Part shown: piece by piece, positions 8,429 to 16,176 of the stretch | Layout: each line of letters starts with the position of its first letter | Position numbering within the stretch: the stretch's first letter is position 1 | Assembly (NCBI GenBank): GCA_963702565.1 | Contig: CAVPDE010000022.1 | Span: 124,001 to 188,000 of the forward strand | Source of the DNA: CAVPDE01 sp963702565 | Lineage (GTDB): Bacteria; Desulfobacterota; DSM-4660; Desulfatiglandales; HGW-15 | DNA: 64,000 nucleotides | Direction: 5' to 3' | The notes under the pieces: model-generated | Told to the model about the DNA's origin: nothing | What the model saw: the letters and a program-made list of their open reading frames with translations, nothing else | The model's database searches: none | Translations under genes and position numbers: made by a program

Positions 8429-9799
8429 TTACTCATACCGCAAAGCCTGAATGGGATCCAGGCGCGAGGCTTTCCAGGCCGGATAAAATCCGAACGCAAT
8501 GCCCACGCCTGCCGACACCAGGACTGCCGCTGCAATGGCTGCGGGCGAAGTCTCCACGGGCCATTTCAGGAAGAGCCAGACGAGGTAGGAGCCGCCATGG
8601 CCCAGCAGAATTCCCAGGGCGCCGCCGACCAGGCAGAGGGCGACCGCTTCGATCAGGAACTGGCGCAGGATGTCGCGACCTCTGGCCCCGACAGCCATGC
8701 GCAACCCGATCTCCCGGGTCCGTTCAGTGACAGACACAAGCATGATATTCATGATCCCCACGCCACCCACCACAAGCGAAATCATGGCCACGCACAGCAG
8801 CAAGTTGGTCATCAAAGTCGTGGTGGACGTGAGGGTCTTGGTCATCTCGGTCATGTCGCGGATGGTGAAATCCTCGGGCTCACCCGGCCGGATCCGGTGT
8901 CGTTCACGCAGCAACTCGGTGATTTGCTGAATGGCCGTGGGGATCTCCTCCGAGCTTCGGGCGGCAACCAGAATCTGGTCAATGTTGGCAAAGCGCACGG
9001 GCATCGGGCTATCGGCAGCCTGTACGGCAGAGCGCTCCGGATAAAGCTCCGGTTGTCCACCTGGATAGATGTTGCTCAGGGTGTTCGTGGAATCGCTGGA
9101 ACCGCTGCTGGTGCTCTGATTGGCCGTGGTGAGCGTGGAACCTGTGACACGGTATTTGACCGTGGTCCAGGGCGCCAGGAGAATGTCGTCCTGGTCGCTG
9201 CCCATCATGTTGGCTCCCTTGGCGCTCAACACCCCCACCACTCGAAACAACACGTTCTTAATGCGGATTTCCTTTCCAATGGGAGACTCCCCCTGGAACA
9301 GTTCCTTGACCAGGGTTTGACCTAGCAGGCACACCTTGTTGGCATTGAGTACGTCCCGATCCGTGAAGATTTCTCCCTCAGCGAGGTCGCTCCAGTCTCG
9401 CACGTCTAGGAAGGCAGAGGTCGTGCCGAGCATGGTAGACGGAACCCAGTTGCGGTTTCCGTAGACGACTTGGGTTCGAGCTCTCACGATGGGTGCGGTG
9501 GTGCGAACAGCCGGGCAATCCCGCAGAATGGCCTCGCCGTCTTCGGGAGTCAAGGTCGTGCGACTGCCCACACCGAAGGTCACTCCTCCGCTGGTGGCTG
9601 TGCCCGGCACGACGAGAAGCACATTGGCTCCCATGCTGGTAATGCTCTTTTGAATGGCCGAGGAAGAACCTTCGCCGATTTCCATCATGGCGATGACCGC
9701 CCCGACACCGATAACGATCCCGAGAGTTGTCAGCATAGCCCGCATGGGGTTTCGCCGCAGGCCGGTCATGGCGGTTTTGACGGTACGGTAAATCTTCAT
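8429..9799 (-). CDS. MacB-type ABC transporter permease
   Basis: About 456 residues with an N-terminal helix followed by the MacB periplasmic core and three C-terminal helices. The signatures are RNPMRAMLTTLGIVIGVGAV near the start and GVGIMNIMLVSVTERTREIG near the end. In this split form the ATPase is a separate gene just upstream, like many antimicrobial-peptide or lipid exporters (MacB/YknZ group). I choose the ATG of MKIYRTVKTAM, behind GGGGGTGAAAAGG, and not the upstream in-frame start, whose extra 33 residues are basic and non-homologous. MacB works as a mechanotransmitter, driving TolC-like export without moving substrate across the inner membrane. Confidence 0.92.
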   Translation of the reverse strand: MKIYRTVKTAMTGLRRNPMRAMLTTLGIVIGVGAVIAMMEIGEGSSSAIQKSITSMGANVLLVVPGTATSGGVTFGVGSRTTLTPEDGEAILRDCPAVRTTAPIVRARTQVVYGNRNWVPSTMLGTTSAFLDVRDWSDLAEGEIFTDRDVLNANKVCLLGQTLVKELFQGESPIGKEIRIKNVLFRVVGVLSAKGANMMGSDQDDILLAPWTTVKYRVTGSTLTTANQSTSSGSSDSTNTLSNIYPGGQPELYPERSAVQAADSPMPVRFANIDQILVAARSSEEIPTAIQQITELLRERHRIRPGEPEDFTIRDMTEMTKTLTSTTTLMTNLLLCVAMISLVVGGVGIMNIMLVSVTERTREIGLRMAVGARGRDILRQFLIEAVALCLVGGALGILLGHGGSYLVWLFLKWPVETSPAAIAAAVLVSAGVGIAFGFYPAWKASRLDPIQALRYE

Positions 9800-9868
9800 C
9801 CTTTTCACCCCCAATCCCCACCGTCGCAGTCGCAGCGGGGAAAGACAACGTGTGCTGGCAAAGCGACC

Positions 9869-9945
9869 GTTCGCCCTGAGGTATCGAAGGGCGAACAAAA
9901 AACTCTCTGCAAGGTCCGTTCGTGCTTCGATACCTCAGCACGAAC
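9869..9945. repeat. Twin hairpins with mutually complementary loops
   Basis: Hairpin one (9869-9896) has arms GTTCGCCC/GGGCGAAC; hairpin two (9918-9945) has arms GTTCGTGC/GCACGAAC. The loops, TGAGGTATCGA and TTCGATACCTCA, are reverse complements of each other, so the block can also fold as one long structure. It lies just before the permease gene, between it and the ATPase gene. Confidence 0.7.
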
Positions 9946-10017
9946 GGATTAGAACCCGTTCAAGTTATCTCCTTGCCCCTGCCCCACGAAGCAAGGACAG
10001 AGACATATCTTCATAAC

Positions 10018-10743
10018 CTATCCAACTCCTCCTCCAGAGGAAAGTCTTGCGGCAAGCGCAGGAACGCCGTCCGCGATGACCCCGTCGTGGATCTGGATGA
10101 TGCGCCGGGCGTGGCGTGCCACATTGGCATCGTGCGTGACCAGGATAATGGTAATTCCATCTTCCTCGTTCAGGTGCTGAAACATAGCCAGGACGTCTTC
10201 GCTTGTATGGGAGTCGAGGTTGCCTGTGGGCTCGTCAGCAAAAACAAGGGAAGGCCGATTGATGAGTGCCCTGGCAATCGCCACGCGTTGCTGCTCGCCT
10301 CCAGAGAGCTGGGAGGGTTCGTGATGCAGCCGGTCCCCAAGCCCCACCCGCCCAAGCATCTCCACAGCGCGCCGCCGAGCTTCGCGATCGGACAAATGGT
10401 CGAAAGTGTAGGAGAGAGGCATGGCCACGTTCTCGAGAGCATTCGTGCGAGGCAGAAGGTTGAAGCTCTGAAAAACAAACCCGAGCTTTTGGTTTCGAAG
10501 CAAAGCACGTTGGTCGGCAGACAGATGCGACACCTCCCGGCCCTCCAGCCAGTACTCTCCGGAAGAGGGCCGATCCAGACACCCCAAAATGTTCATAAGG
10601 GTGCTCTTCCCGGAGCCGGATGCGCCCATAAGGGCGACCAGTTCCCCCTTCGCCACCCTGAGCGACACGCCCTTGAGCACAGGAACCGCGATTTCGCCGA
10701 GGGTGTAGGTCTTGCAGATATCATTTAGCTCGATCAATTCCAT
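10018..10743 (-). CDS. MacB-type ABC transporter ATP-binding protein
   Basis: The 241-residue ATPase shows Walker A GASGSGKST (about 40-48), the Q-loop FVFQSFNLL, the signature LSGGEQQRVAIARAL (about 145) and Walker B SLVFADEPTGNLDS, the last being typical of the LolD/MacB class. It would power the adjacent permease in the MacA-MacB-outer-membrane-factor export system. It lies between the adaptor and permease genes on the same strand. No strong ribosome site is seen before the ATG, so expression may depend on coupling to the upstream adaptor gene. Confidence 0.94.
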   Translation of the reverse strand: MELIELNDICKTYTLGEIAVPVLKGVSLRVAKGELVALMGASGSGKSTLMNILGCLDRPSSGEYWLEGREVSHLSADQRALLRNQKLGFVFQSFNLLPRTNALENVAMPLSYTFDHLSDREARRRAVEMLGRVGLGDRLHHEPSQLSGGEQQRVAIARALINRPSLVFADEPTGNLDSHTSEDVLAMFQHLNEEDGITIILVTHDANVARHARRIIQIHDGVIADGVPALAARLSSGGGVG

Positions 10744-10779
10744 AAGCGTGCTTGCACCTTGAGCGAACCCGTTCGCCGA

Positions 10780-12192
10780 TTACTTGGGTCGCGCAGCCCC
10801 TCCTCGTGGCGGAAACTTCGGTGTAAAGGGATTGGTGGCAACATCCTCTTTGTTGTTGCTTTGGGCTTGGATCCCAATGACGATGCTCATCTCTTCAGTC
10901 AAGCCTTCACCTTGAACTTCGGTATGGATACCGTCGGACAGTCCCTGTTGCACGCGGATCGGCTTCACATAGTCCCCTTCCGGAATCCAGAGGGCCGTGC
11001 GGTTCGTGGTTGCAGCGGAACCGGCCCCGGTTTTTGATGGAGACACCGAACCCCCTTCCGGTTTTCCCTTCCGGCCGGCCAATTTCTCAAAGGCCTCGCG
11101 GGCTTCCGGCACAACCTGTTCTGCGGACGGCCTCCACCTCAGGGCGGCGTTCGGCACCATCAGCACGTTGGTGCGGCGATCCAGTTCGAATTGCACGTTA
11201 GCGGTCAGATAAGGAAGCAACCGGCCGCTCGAGTTGTCGGTCACGATTTCCACCGTATAGGTCACGACATTCTGGGTCATCGATGCATTCAGCCTCACCT
11301 TGCCTACTTCGCCCCGGAAGGTCTCCCCGGGAAAAGCGTCTACCGTGAAAGTCACAGGCAGGCCGGGGCGAATCTTGCCGATGTCCGCCTCATTCACCGC
11401 CACCCACACCTGCATGCGTCTGAGGTCCTTGGCGATCAGGAATAGGCTGGGCGCGTTCAGGCTTGCCACCACGGTCTGCCCTATGTTCACCCTGCGGTCG
11501 ACAATGACTCCCTTGACCGGTGACTTGATGGTACAGTAACCGAGGTTCCGCTGGGCGCGACGGAGAACGGCCTCTGCCTGGGCCAGACTTGCCTTGGCCT
11601 GCAAGGTGGCTGCCTTGCCAACCGCGACATTGGCCACGGCCGTATCATAAGCGGACCGGTAAGCATCGTAGGTCGATTGCGCCAGTGCTTCAGACGGCCC
11701 GAGCTTCTGGGCCCTTTGCCAGTCTCTCTCGGCCTGGTTGAGCTTGGCCCTCAATTGCTCCATGTCGGCTTCCGCGCGCTGGACAGCCGCAGTGGCCGAC
11801 TGGACTTGCGCCTGGGCTTGAGCCTCTTCTGCGGCGTAGAGGGAATCGTCGATTTTCGCGAGCACGGTCTCAGCCTCCACTGGGGACCCATAGTCCACGG
11901 TTTTGCCGTTGGCATCCTTCCCGAAATAGAGAATCTGGCCCGCGACCTGGGCGCCCACGTTGATGACCTCTTCGGGCTGAATCGTCCCCGTGGCTCGTAT
12001 GGAAACAAGGAGGTCTCCACGGGTCACCTGGTCCGTTCGAAAAGCCGCGGTCTGAGCGTTTCCGCGCTGCAAGTACCAGCCGACTACACCGGCGACCAAC
12101 CCCAACACCACAGCAATGACGAGGATTCTTTTAAAGAGGCCCCCTGCTCCGGTTCGGGCCTTAGCGCTTACAGGTCCTTGTTCTGTATTCAT
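10780..12192 (-). CDS. Periplasmic adaptor (MacA/HlyD-like membrane fusion protein)
   Basis: About 470 residues: an N-terminal anchor helix (RILVIAVVLGLVAGVVGWYL), a lipoyl-like half motif (GTIQPEEVINVGAQVAGQIL), a long coiled-coil hairpin rich in A, Q and E, then the second half motif (LGYCTIKSPVKGVIVDRRVN) and beta-barrel domains. This order is that of MacA. It would bridge the inner-membrane permease and the outer-membrane factor. I place the start at the ATG behind AGGACA; an upstream TTG adds 15 residues. First gene of the leftward export operon, divergent from the cytochrome gene. The C-terminal region carries an extra stretch rich in K, G and S, possibly a flexible linker. Confidence 0.92.
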   Translation of the reverse strand: MNTEQGPVSAKARTGAGGLFKRILVIAVVLGLVAGVVGWYLQRGNAQTAAFRTDQVTRGDLLVSIRATGTIQPEEVINVGAQVAGQILYFGKDANGKTVDYGSPVEAETVLAKIDDSLYAAEEAQAQAQVQSATAAVQRAEADMEQLRAKLNQAERDWQRAQKLGPSEALAQSTYDAYRSAYDTAVANVAVGKAATLQAKASLAQAEAVLRRAQRNLGYCTIKSPVKGVIVDRRVNIGQTVVASLNAPSLFLIAKDLRRMQVWVAVNEADIGKIRPGLPVTFTVDAFPGETFRGEVGKVRLNASMTQNVVTYTVEIVTDNSSGRLLPYLTANVQFELDRRTNVLMVPNAALRWRPSAEQVVPEAREAFEKLAGRKGKPEGGSVSPSKTGAGSAATTNRTALWIPEGDYVKPIRVQQGLSDGIHTEVQGEGLTEEMSIVIGIQAQSNNKEDVATNPFTPKFPPRGGAARPK

Positions 12193-12362
12193 TTGGAATG
12201 TCCTGTTGAACTGGGTTTTTATTCTCTTCTCCTTCAAGTCGTTTCTTTGCCAGGAAAGGTTACAGAAAAATTCTTGTAACCTTTCCCAAATTCATGACGA
12301 CTTCAAGAGTGAAGGCCGAACTTCGGAAAAGCACAGGTAGCATAACAGGAAAAAGGCATTCG

Positions 12363-12920
12363 ATGAAGGCAAGAATGAGCTTGTTCTGTGTAGTCCTACT
12401 GACCGCGGTTGCTATTGCAATCCCGCCCCTCCTCTTTGCCGATCATGAGGAAGGCCGCAACAGGCAACGCGAAAGACACCGTGGCAGTGACCATCGCCCA
12501 GGAGATCTGAAACCCGTGACCAACCCGGCATACAAAGAACACTGCGGCGCCTGTCATTTTAACTACCACCCTGAGCTGTTACCCTCTAGCTCATGGAAGA
12601 AAATCCTCCTTCAGCTCGAAGATCATTTCGGGCAGTCTTTTGAACTAGATCCGGAGGCTCAGAAGGCCGTCCTGGATTACCTGGAGACCAATGCCGCAGA
12701 GCGCTCCATGTCCAAGCGCGCAGCCAGGATTATGAAAAGCGTGGGCGGCAGCACCCCCGTGCGAATTACCGAGGTCCCTTATATCAGGGACAAGCACCGG
12801 AAGGTCTCTGCGTCGGTGCTCAATCGGCCGTCCATCGGCTCTTTGTCGAACTGTACGGCGTGTCACAGGAGGGCGGAAGAGGGGAACTATGACGACGACT
12901 ATGTCGTCGTTCCTGAATAG
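12363..12920 (+). CDS. Periplasmic diheme cytochrome c
   Basis: The 185-residue protein has a signal peptide (hydrophobic residues 6-25, cleaved near FAD-HEE) and two haem-binding motifs, CGACH at 61-65 and CTACH at 164-168. Between them the segment SSWKKILLQLEDHFGQSFELD resembles the DHC diheme cytochrome family (W..M...L..HFG pattern). It probably transfers electrons in the periplasm, often with a membrane cytochrome b, which is absent here. I choose the internal ATG because an upstream one would bury the signal peptide. It is divergent from the export operon and upstream of the sigma-factor trio, separated by about 135 bp. Confidence 0.85.
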   Translation: MKARMSLFCVVLLTAVAIAIPPLLFADHEEGRNRQRERHRGSDHRPGDLKPVTNPAYKEHCGACHFNYHPELLPSSSWKKILLQLEDHFGQSFELDPEAQKAVLDYLETNAAERSMSKRAARIMKSVGGSTPVRITEVPYIRDKHRKVSASVLNRPSIGSLSNCTACHRRAEEGNYDDDYVVVPE

Positions 12921-13023
12921 GACACTGAACCGGCTCGCTGCGCCCCTTGCTCCTGCGATCACGCCGGCCTAGTCCTTTCGCATCAGGATTGGCTTCTTGT
13001 AGAAGGGTTTCTGTGGTAAAAAG

Positions 13024-13047
13024 TCACCCACAGCTCAGTCGGGTGAC
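13024..13047 (+). promoter_or_regulatory. 7-bp inverted repeat in front of the sigma-factor gene
   Basis: GTCACCC and GGGTGAC flank a 10-nt loop and end 8 nt before the sigma-factor ATG, which lacks a normal ribosome site. It could be an operator or an RNA hairpin that hides the GGGTG translation signal. Function is unproven. Confidence 0.4.
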
Positions 13048-13055
13048 CTTAAACA

Positions 13056-13661
13056 ATGCAGAATGACGCGGTCAGATCCAGTGATGCGGAAATCGTTCGC
13101 CAGGTTCTTGATGGTAACGTCAATGCTTTTGAGTTCGTGATCCTGAGGCATCGTGGTCTCGTGCTGAGCATTGTGAAAAAGCATGTGCCGGAGGAGGCGA
13201 TTGAAGAAACTGCTCAGGAGGCTTTTGTAAGGGTTTACCAGTCCCTGCCGACATTCAAAGGAACAGGGAATTTCAGTCAATGGCTCTCTTCCATCGCCCT
13301 GAGGTCCTGTTATGACTATTGGCGCAAGGCTTATCGATCTCGGGAGATTCCCTTCAGCGCCCTGACCGAGAATCACTCCCAATGGCTGGAAGAGGCGATT
13401 TCAAAGATGCCCGAGGAGGCCCCTGATGAACGAGAGCCTCAAAGGGAAGCGAGAGAAATTCTGAATTGGGCGCTCGGGAAGCTCTCGGCCGGGGACAGGA
13501 TGATCTTGGAACTGGTGTACCTGGAGGGACTCCCCGTGCAGGAAGCGGCGGAGCTTCTGGGATGGAGCAAAACCAATGTAAAAGTGCGTTCATTCAGGGC
13601 CCGGATGAAACTGGAGAAGCTCCTTAGGAAAGTGAAAGACCAAGGGGGGAGGGGGCGATGA
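13056..13661 (+). CDS. ECF-type RNA polymerase sigma factor
   Basis: The 201-residue protein has sigma region 2 (FVILRHRGLVLSIVKKHVPE ... EETAQEAFVRVYQSLPTF, about 22-70) and region 4 with the helix-turn-helix EAAELLGWSKTNVKVRSFRA (about 166-185). It would direct RNA polymerase to a stress regulon. Its stop overlaps the next start (ATGA), and the order sigma, one-helix membrane protein, Spy-fold protein mirrors cnrH-cnrY-cnrX metal-sensing loci. Signal and targets are not known; the neighbouring cytochrome and export operon are candidates. Confidence 0.9.
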   Translation: MQNDAVRSSDAEIVRQVLDGNVNAFEFVILRHRGLVLSIVKKHVPEEAIEETAQEAFVRVYQSLPTFKGTGNFSQWLSSIALRSCYDYWRKAYRSREIPFSALTENHSQWLEEAISKMPEEAPDEREPQREAREILNWALGKLSAGDRMILELVYLEGLPVQEAAELLGWSKTNVKVRSFRARMKLEKLLRKVKDQGGRGR

Positions 13662-13987
13662 GGTTTAGGGTTTCAGAAAATGAGTCGGTGAAAAAGGCAT
13701 TTCGAGATGCCTACTCGGCAAAGGGAAGGGGTGAGATCGGGGAGGAGTGGCAGTCTCAGGTTATGAGGCGCGTCCGGCAGATCGGCCCCCTAAGTCCTGC
13801 CGCAGGCTTCTGGCTGGCCTTTGAAAGCATGGTGTGGAGGCTCGCGCCGGTGAGCTGTGCTCTGGTCCTTGTGCTAACCTTCTTTTTCATGAACATGGAG
13901 CTGGAAGTTGACTCCGATTACCTTGGCACCATGGCAGCGGAGATGGAGAAGCCGAGTTTGGTGGAACTCTTTGACCTTGAGGGGTAG
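13658..13987 (+). CDS. Single-helix membrane protein, probable anti-sigma factor
   Basis: A 109-residue protein with a soluble, charged N-terminal part of about 65 residues, one membrane helix (APVSCALVLVLTFFFMNM, about 67-84) and a short acidic periplasmic tail. It overlaps the sigma gene by 4 nt. The layout, a cytoplasmic part that could clamp the sigma factor plus one membrane span, fits small anti-sigma factors such as CnrY, but I see no recognisable family motif. The role is inferred from position and topology only. Confidence 0.65.
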   Translation: MRFRVSENESVKKAFRDAYSAKGRGEIGEEWQSQVMRRVRQIGPLSPAAGFWLAFESMVWRLAPVSCALVLVLTFFFMNMELEVDSDYLGTMAAEMEKPSLVELFDLEG

Positions 13988-13989
13988 TG

Positions 13990-14385
13990 ATGAAAAAATG
14001 GAAACTGATCGTAGGGGTCGCTCTTGTGTTTGTCCTAGGCTTGCTGGTGGGTTCTCTGGGAACCCGGTTCTATCACAAGGACTGGTCGGAGCGTTTCTTT
14101 CAAGAGCCCTCTGCCAGGAAGTCGGTGATCCTGAAAAAACTGACCAAAGACCTTGGGTTGACTGAAGCGCAGCAGAAGGAGTTCAGGGGCATTGTTGAAG
14201 AGACGGACAAAAAGCTGGAGGCGTTCGGTCTGGAGAGAAGGTCTGCCGTCAAGGCGATTCTTGATGAGAGCTTTTCCCGAATGAACGAAAAGCTCGATCC
14301 CGAGCAACAGAAAAAGCTGGATGAACTAAGAGCGAAGCACGAAGCACGCATCAAGGACAAGAAGAGAAGACACCATTTCCCGTGA
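13990..14385 (+). CDS. Membrane-anchored Spy/CpxP/CnrX-like periplasmic sensor
   Basis: About 131 residues: an uncleaved-looking N-terminal helix (VGVALVFVLGLLVGSLG) and a helical periplasmic part carrying LTEAQQKEF and LDPEQQKKL, variants of the LTxxQ motif of the Spy/CpxP/ZraP/CnrX fold. The tail KDKKRRHHFP is basic with paired histidines. In CnrX-type proteins this fold senses metal and controls the anti-sigma factor; chaperone activity as in Spy is the alternative. The ATG is preferred to the GTG directly before it. It is third in the sigma-factor operon. Confidence 0.8.
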   Translation: MKKWKLIVGVALVFVLGLLVGSLGTRFYHKDWSERFFQEPSARKSVILKKLTKDLGLTEAQQKEFRGIVEETDKKLEAFGLERRSAVKAILDESFSRMNEKLDPEQQKKLDELRAKHEARIKDKKRRHHFP

Positions 14386-14387
14386 AC

Positions 14388-14786
14388 CTAGAGCCAATTC
14401 TCCAAGCGAAGTCCGGGGATTCTGCTGAATTCTTTGATATTGTTCGTCACCAACGTCATGGACGCACTCACAGCGTGTGCTCCGATGAGCATATCCATGG
14501 CCCCGATCAACTTCCCCTCTTTTTCCAAGAAAGCTCTTATTTGCCCATACCGATAGGCAGCCTCTCCGTCAAAAGGAAAGATCTCAAGAGGAGCCAGAAA
14601 AGCGTCCAGCGCATCCCGGTTCTGCTGAGGTTTGCTGCTCTTGGCTACACCGTACTCAAGTTCCGAGAGGGTGATGGAGGAAACGGACAAATCGCCCAGG
14701 TTGAAATCCTTCAGCCTTGAAAGGATCTGAGGCGGTTTTCCTTTGATCATGTAGATGCAGATGTTTGTGTCGAGCATAAATCGCAT
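14388..14786 (-). CDS. vapC: VapC-type PIN-domain toxin
   Basis: The 132-residue PIN ribonuclease has the acidic active-site residues in place: D6 in MLDTNICIYM, E in LSELEYG (about 43), D in IGAMDMLIGAHA (about 98) and the C-terminal LVTNNIKEF. VapC toxins cut tRNA or rRNA when freed from VapB. It overlaps the antitoxin gene by 1 nt (coupled start and stop) and lies downstream of it, the usual vapBC order. It converges with the Spy-like gene, leaving 2 nt between stop codons. Confidence 0.92.
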   Translation of the reverse strand: MRFMLDTNICIYMIKGKPPQILSRLKDFNLGDLSVSSITLSELEYGVAKSSKPQQNRDALDAFLAPLEIFPFDGEAAYRYGQIRAFLEKEGKLIGAMDMLIGAHAVSASMTLVTNNIKEFSRIPGLRLENWL

Positions 14787-15013
14787 CAGAGTTCCTCCCG
14801 AACCTGAACGAGCGGCTGCTTCCTTTCTGCCATGAAGTCCTCGGTGAAGAGATTTAGGCTGTTAATGAGGGAATCCCATGCATTGTCTTTGGGTGTGAGG
14901 ATCACATTCCTTCCTACACGTTTGATGTAAACCTCACTACCTTCCAACTTGAATTCCTTCGGTAGCCGGACAGCCTGGCTCTTGCCGTTCTTAAAAATCT
15001 TGGCAGTATTCAT
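14786..15013 (-). CDS. vapB: VapB-type antitoxin (AbrB/SpoVT fold)
   Basis: A 75-residue protein starting MNTAKIFKNGKSQAVRLPKE, the typical AbrB-like DNA-binding swap-hairpin of VapB antitoxins; the C-terminal half (NLFTEDFMAERKQP) would wrap the toxin. I take the ATG at 15013, not the far upstream one, because the family motif begins right there and a GGGGGGAT ribosome site precedes it. It would neutralise VapC and repress its own promoter, for which a palindrome lies 19 nt upstream. Confidence 0.9.
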   Translation of the reverse strand: MNTAKIFKNGKSQAVRLPKEFKLEGSEVYIKRVGRNVILTPKDNAWDSLINSLNLFTEDFMAERKQPLVQVREEL

Positions 15014-15032
15014 GTAATATCCCCCCACCCTA

Positions 15033-15052
15033 TATATACTCAAAAGTATATA
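15033..15052 (-). promoter_or_regulatory. Perfect palindrome, probable VapBC operator
   Basis: TATATACT, four bases, AGTATATA: a perfect 8-bp inverted repeat 19 bp before the vapB start. AbrB-type antitoxins bind such symmetric AT-rich sites to autoregulate; the site probably overlaps the promoter. Confidence 0.65.
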
Positions 15053-15397
15053 CCTGAAGCTGTCGGACGTAAAGGGTTGGATCCCTTTTTTGTGATTTTT
15101 TTCTTGACACCCGATTTCCCTAATGCTATTAAGTAAATCACAATTAACGCTGCTGATAACCACAAATGTATCAGGATAACAGAAAGATAAATAGCCTAAT
15201 GATAATAGACAAAAACAGAATACAGCTGATACCAATGAAGCAATTAGTCGGTTTGAAGCGTTTTTTCTTGCCTATTTTGGTGAATTCCGCCCGTGTTATC
15301 AGAACGGCTAGGATCTAATTGCGATATTATTTCAAAATGTTATTCAAGATAGTCATGTAAAACCCAACGATAGCCTAATGGCTCTAGGACAGCCTGG
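15053..15397. other. AT-rich intergenic stretch without a gene
   Basis: About 345 bp between the vapB operator and the TetR gene, clearly richer in A+T than its surroundings. No open frame is convincing. It holds one promoter-like pair on the plus strand (15104-15132) and a small AAAGGG/CCCTTT hairpin with a T-run at 15071-15090, for which no upstream plus-strand gene exists. Confidence 0.5.
15104..15132 (+). promoter_or_regulatory. Possible sigma-70 promoter for the TetR gene
   Basis: A perfect TTGACA is followed after 17 bp by TATTAA, a 4/6 match to the -10 box. It lies about 265 bp before the TetR start, so the leader would be long. Confidence 0.35.
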
Positions 15398-16120
15398 ATG
15401 GCCAACCGAAGCACCAAAGAAGATACAAAGAACCGCATCATCGATTCGGCAAAGAAGCTTTTTGCAGAGCAGGGGTACCTCAAAACCACCGTGGTGGATA
15501 TCTCCAAGCAGGCAGGCCTTTCCGAAGCGGCTCTCTACGAATATTTTCAAGGCAAAGAGGATCTTCTGCTGGCGATTCCGGATCTCTGGGTTTCGGATTT
15601 GCTCGCCGACGTTCAGGAGCAGCTCTTCGGCATCAAAGGGGCTGCGAATAAACTCAGAAAATATCTTTGGTGGAACATGCGACGCATCGAGCAGGCGCCG
15701 CTGGATGCCAAGATCGTCTATCTCTTCCTCAAAACCAATGCCAACTTCATGAACACCCCGGTCTATGCCAACGTGAGAAAGCTCTATGCGCACCTCGTCG
15801 ATATCTTTGAGGAAGGGAAAAATACCGGCGAGATGAGACCCGACCTCAATTCCTATGCAGCCAGAGATATCTTCGTGGGCACCATGGACCACGTGGTGAC
15901 CCGCTGGCTGTTAAAAGATATGTCCTATTCCCTTTTCGAGAACCTTGAACAGATTTTTGAACTCATGGCGAACGCTTTCATCCAGGGAGAGTCCAAGGTC
16001 ACGGCTGAGAGAGAGAACGGTTCTAAGGAAAAGGGCGGGACCATTGGTGAAAATGCTGCTGGGGCAGCCCCCCAGGGCAGTCAGGCTTTGTCTTTGAGTG
16101 ATTCAAGTGTGCAACCTTAA
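15398..16120 (+). CDS. TetR-family transcriptional regulator
   Basis: The 240-residue protein has the TetR DNA-binding head (IIDSAKKLFAEQGYLKTTVV DISKQAGLSEAALYEYF, about 14-50) and a helical ligand-binding part. The C-terminal 35 residues are low-complexity (G, A, S, Q rich) and probably disordered. It lies directly upstream of, and in the same direction as, the OYE-Hdr gene cluster and probably controls it in response to a CoA-ester or acid, as FadR/PaaR-like TetR proteins do. That target is inferred from position. Confidence 0.9.
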   Translation: MANRSTKEDTKNRIIDSAKKLFAEQGYLKTTVVDISKQAGLSEAALYEYFQGKEDLLLAIPDLWVSDLLADVQEQLFGIKGAANKLRKYLWWNMRRIEQAPLDAKIVYLFLKTNANFMNTPVYANVRKLYAHLVDIFEEGKNTGEMRPDLNSYAARDIFVGTMDHVVTRWLLKDMSYSLFENLEQIFELMANAFIQGESKVTAERENGSKEKGGTIGENAAGAAPQGSQALSLSDSSVQP

Positions 16121-16176
16121 GCGTGTTCCTTTTGGTCATTAGTCATTTGAGGTGAATTCTTTAAGGAGGGTGAAAC

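Noticed and set aside
15071..15090. Terminator AAAGGG/CCCTTT with T-run
   Set aside because: No plus-strand gene ends upstream, and the stem is only 6 bp; treated as chance.
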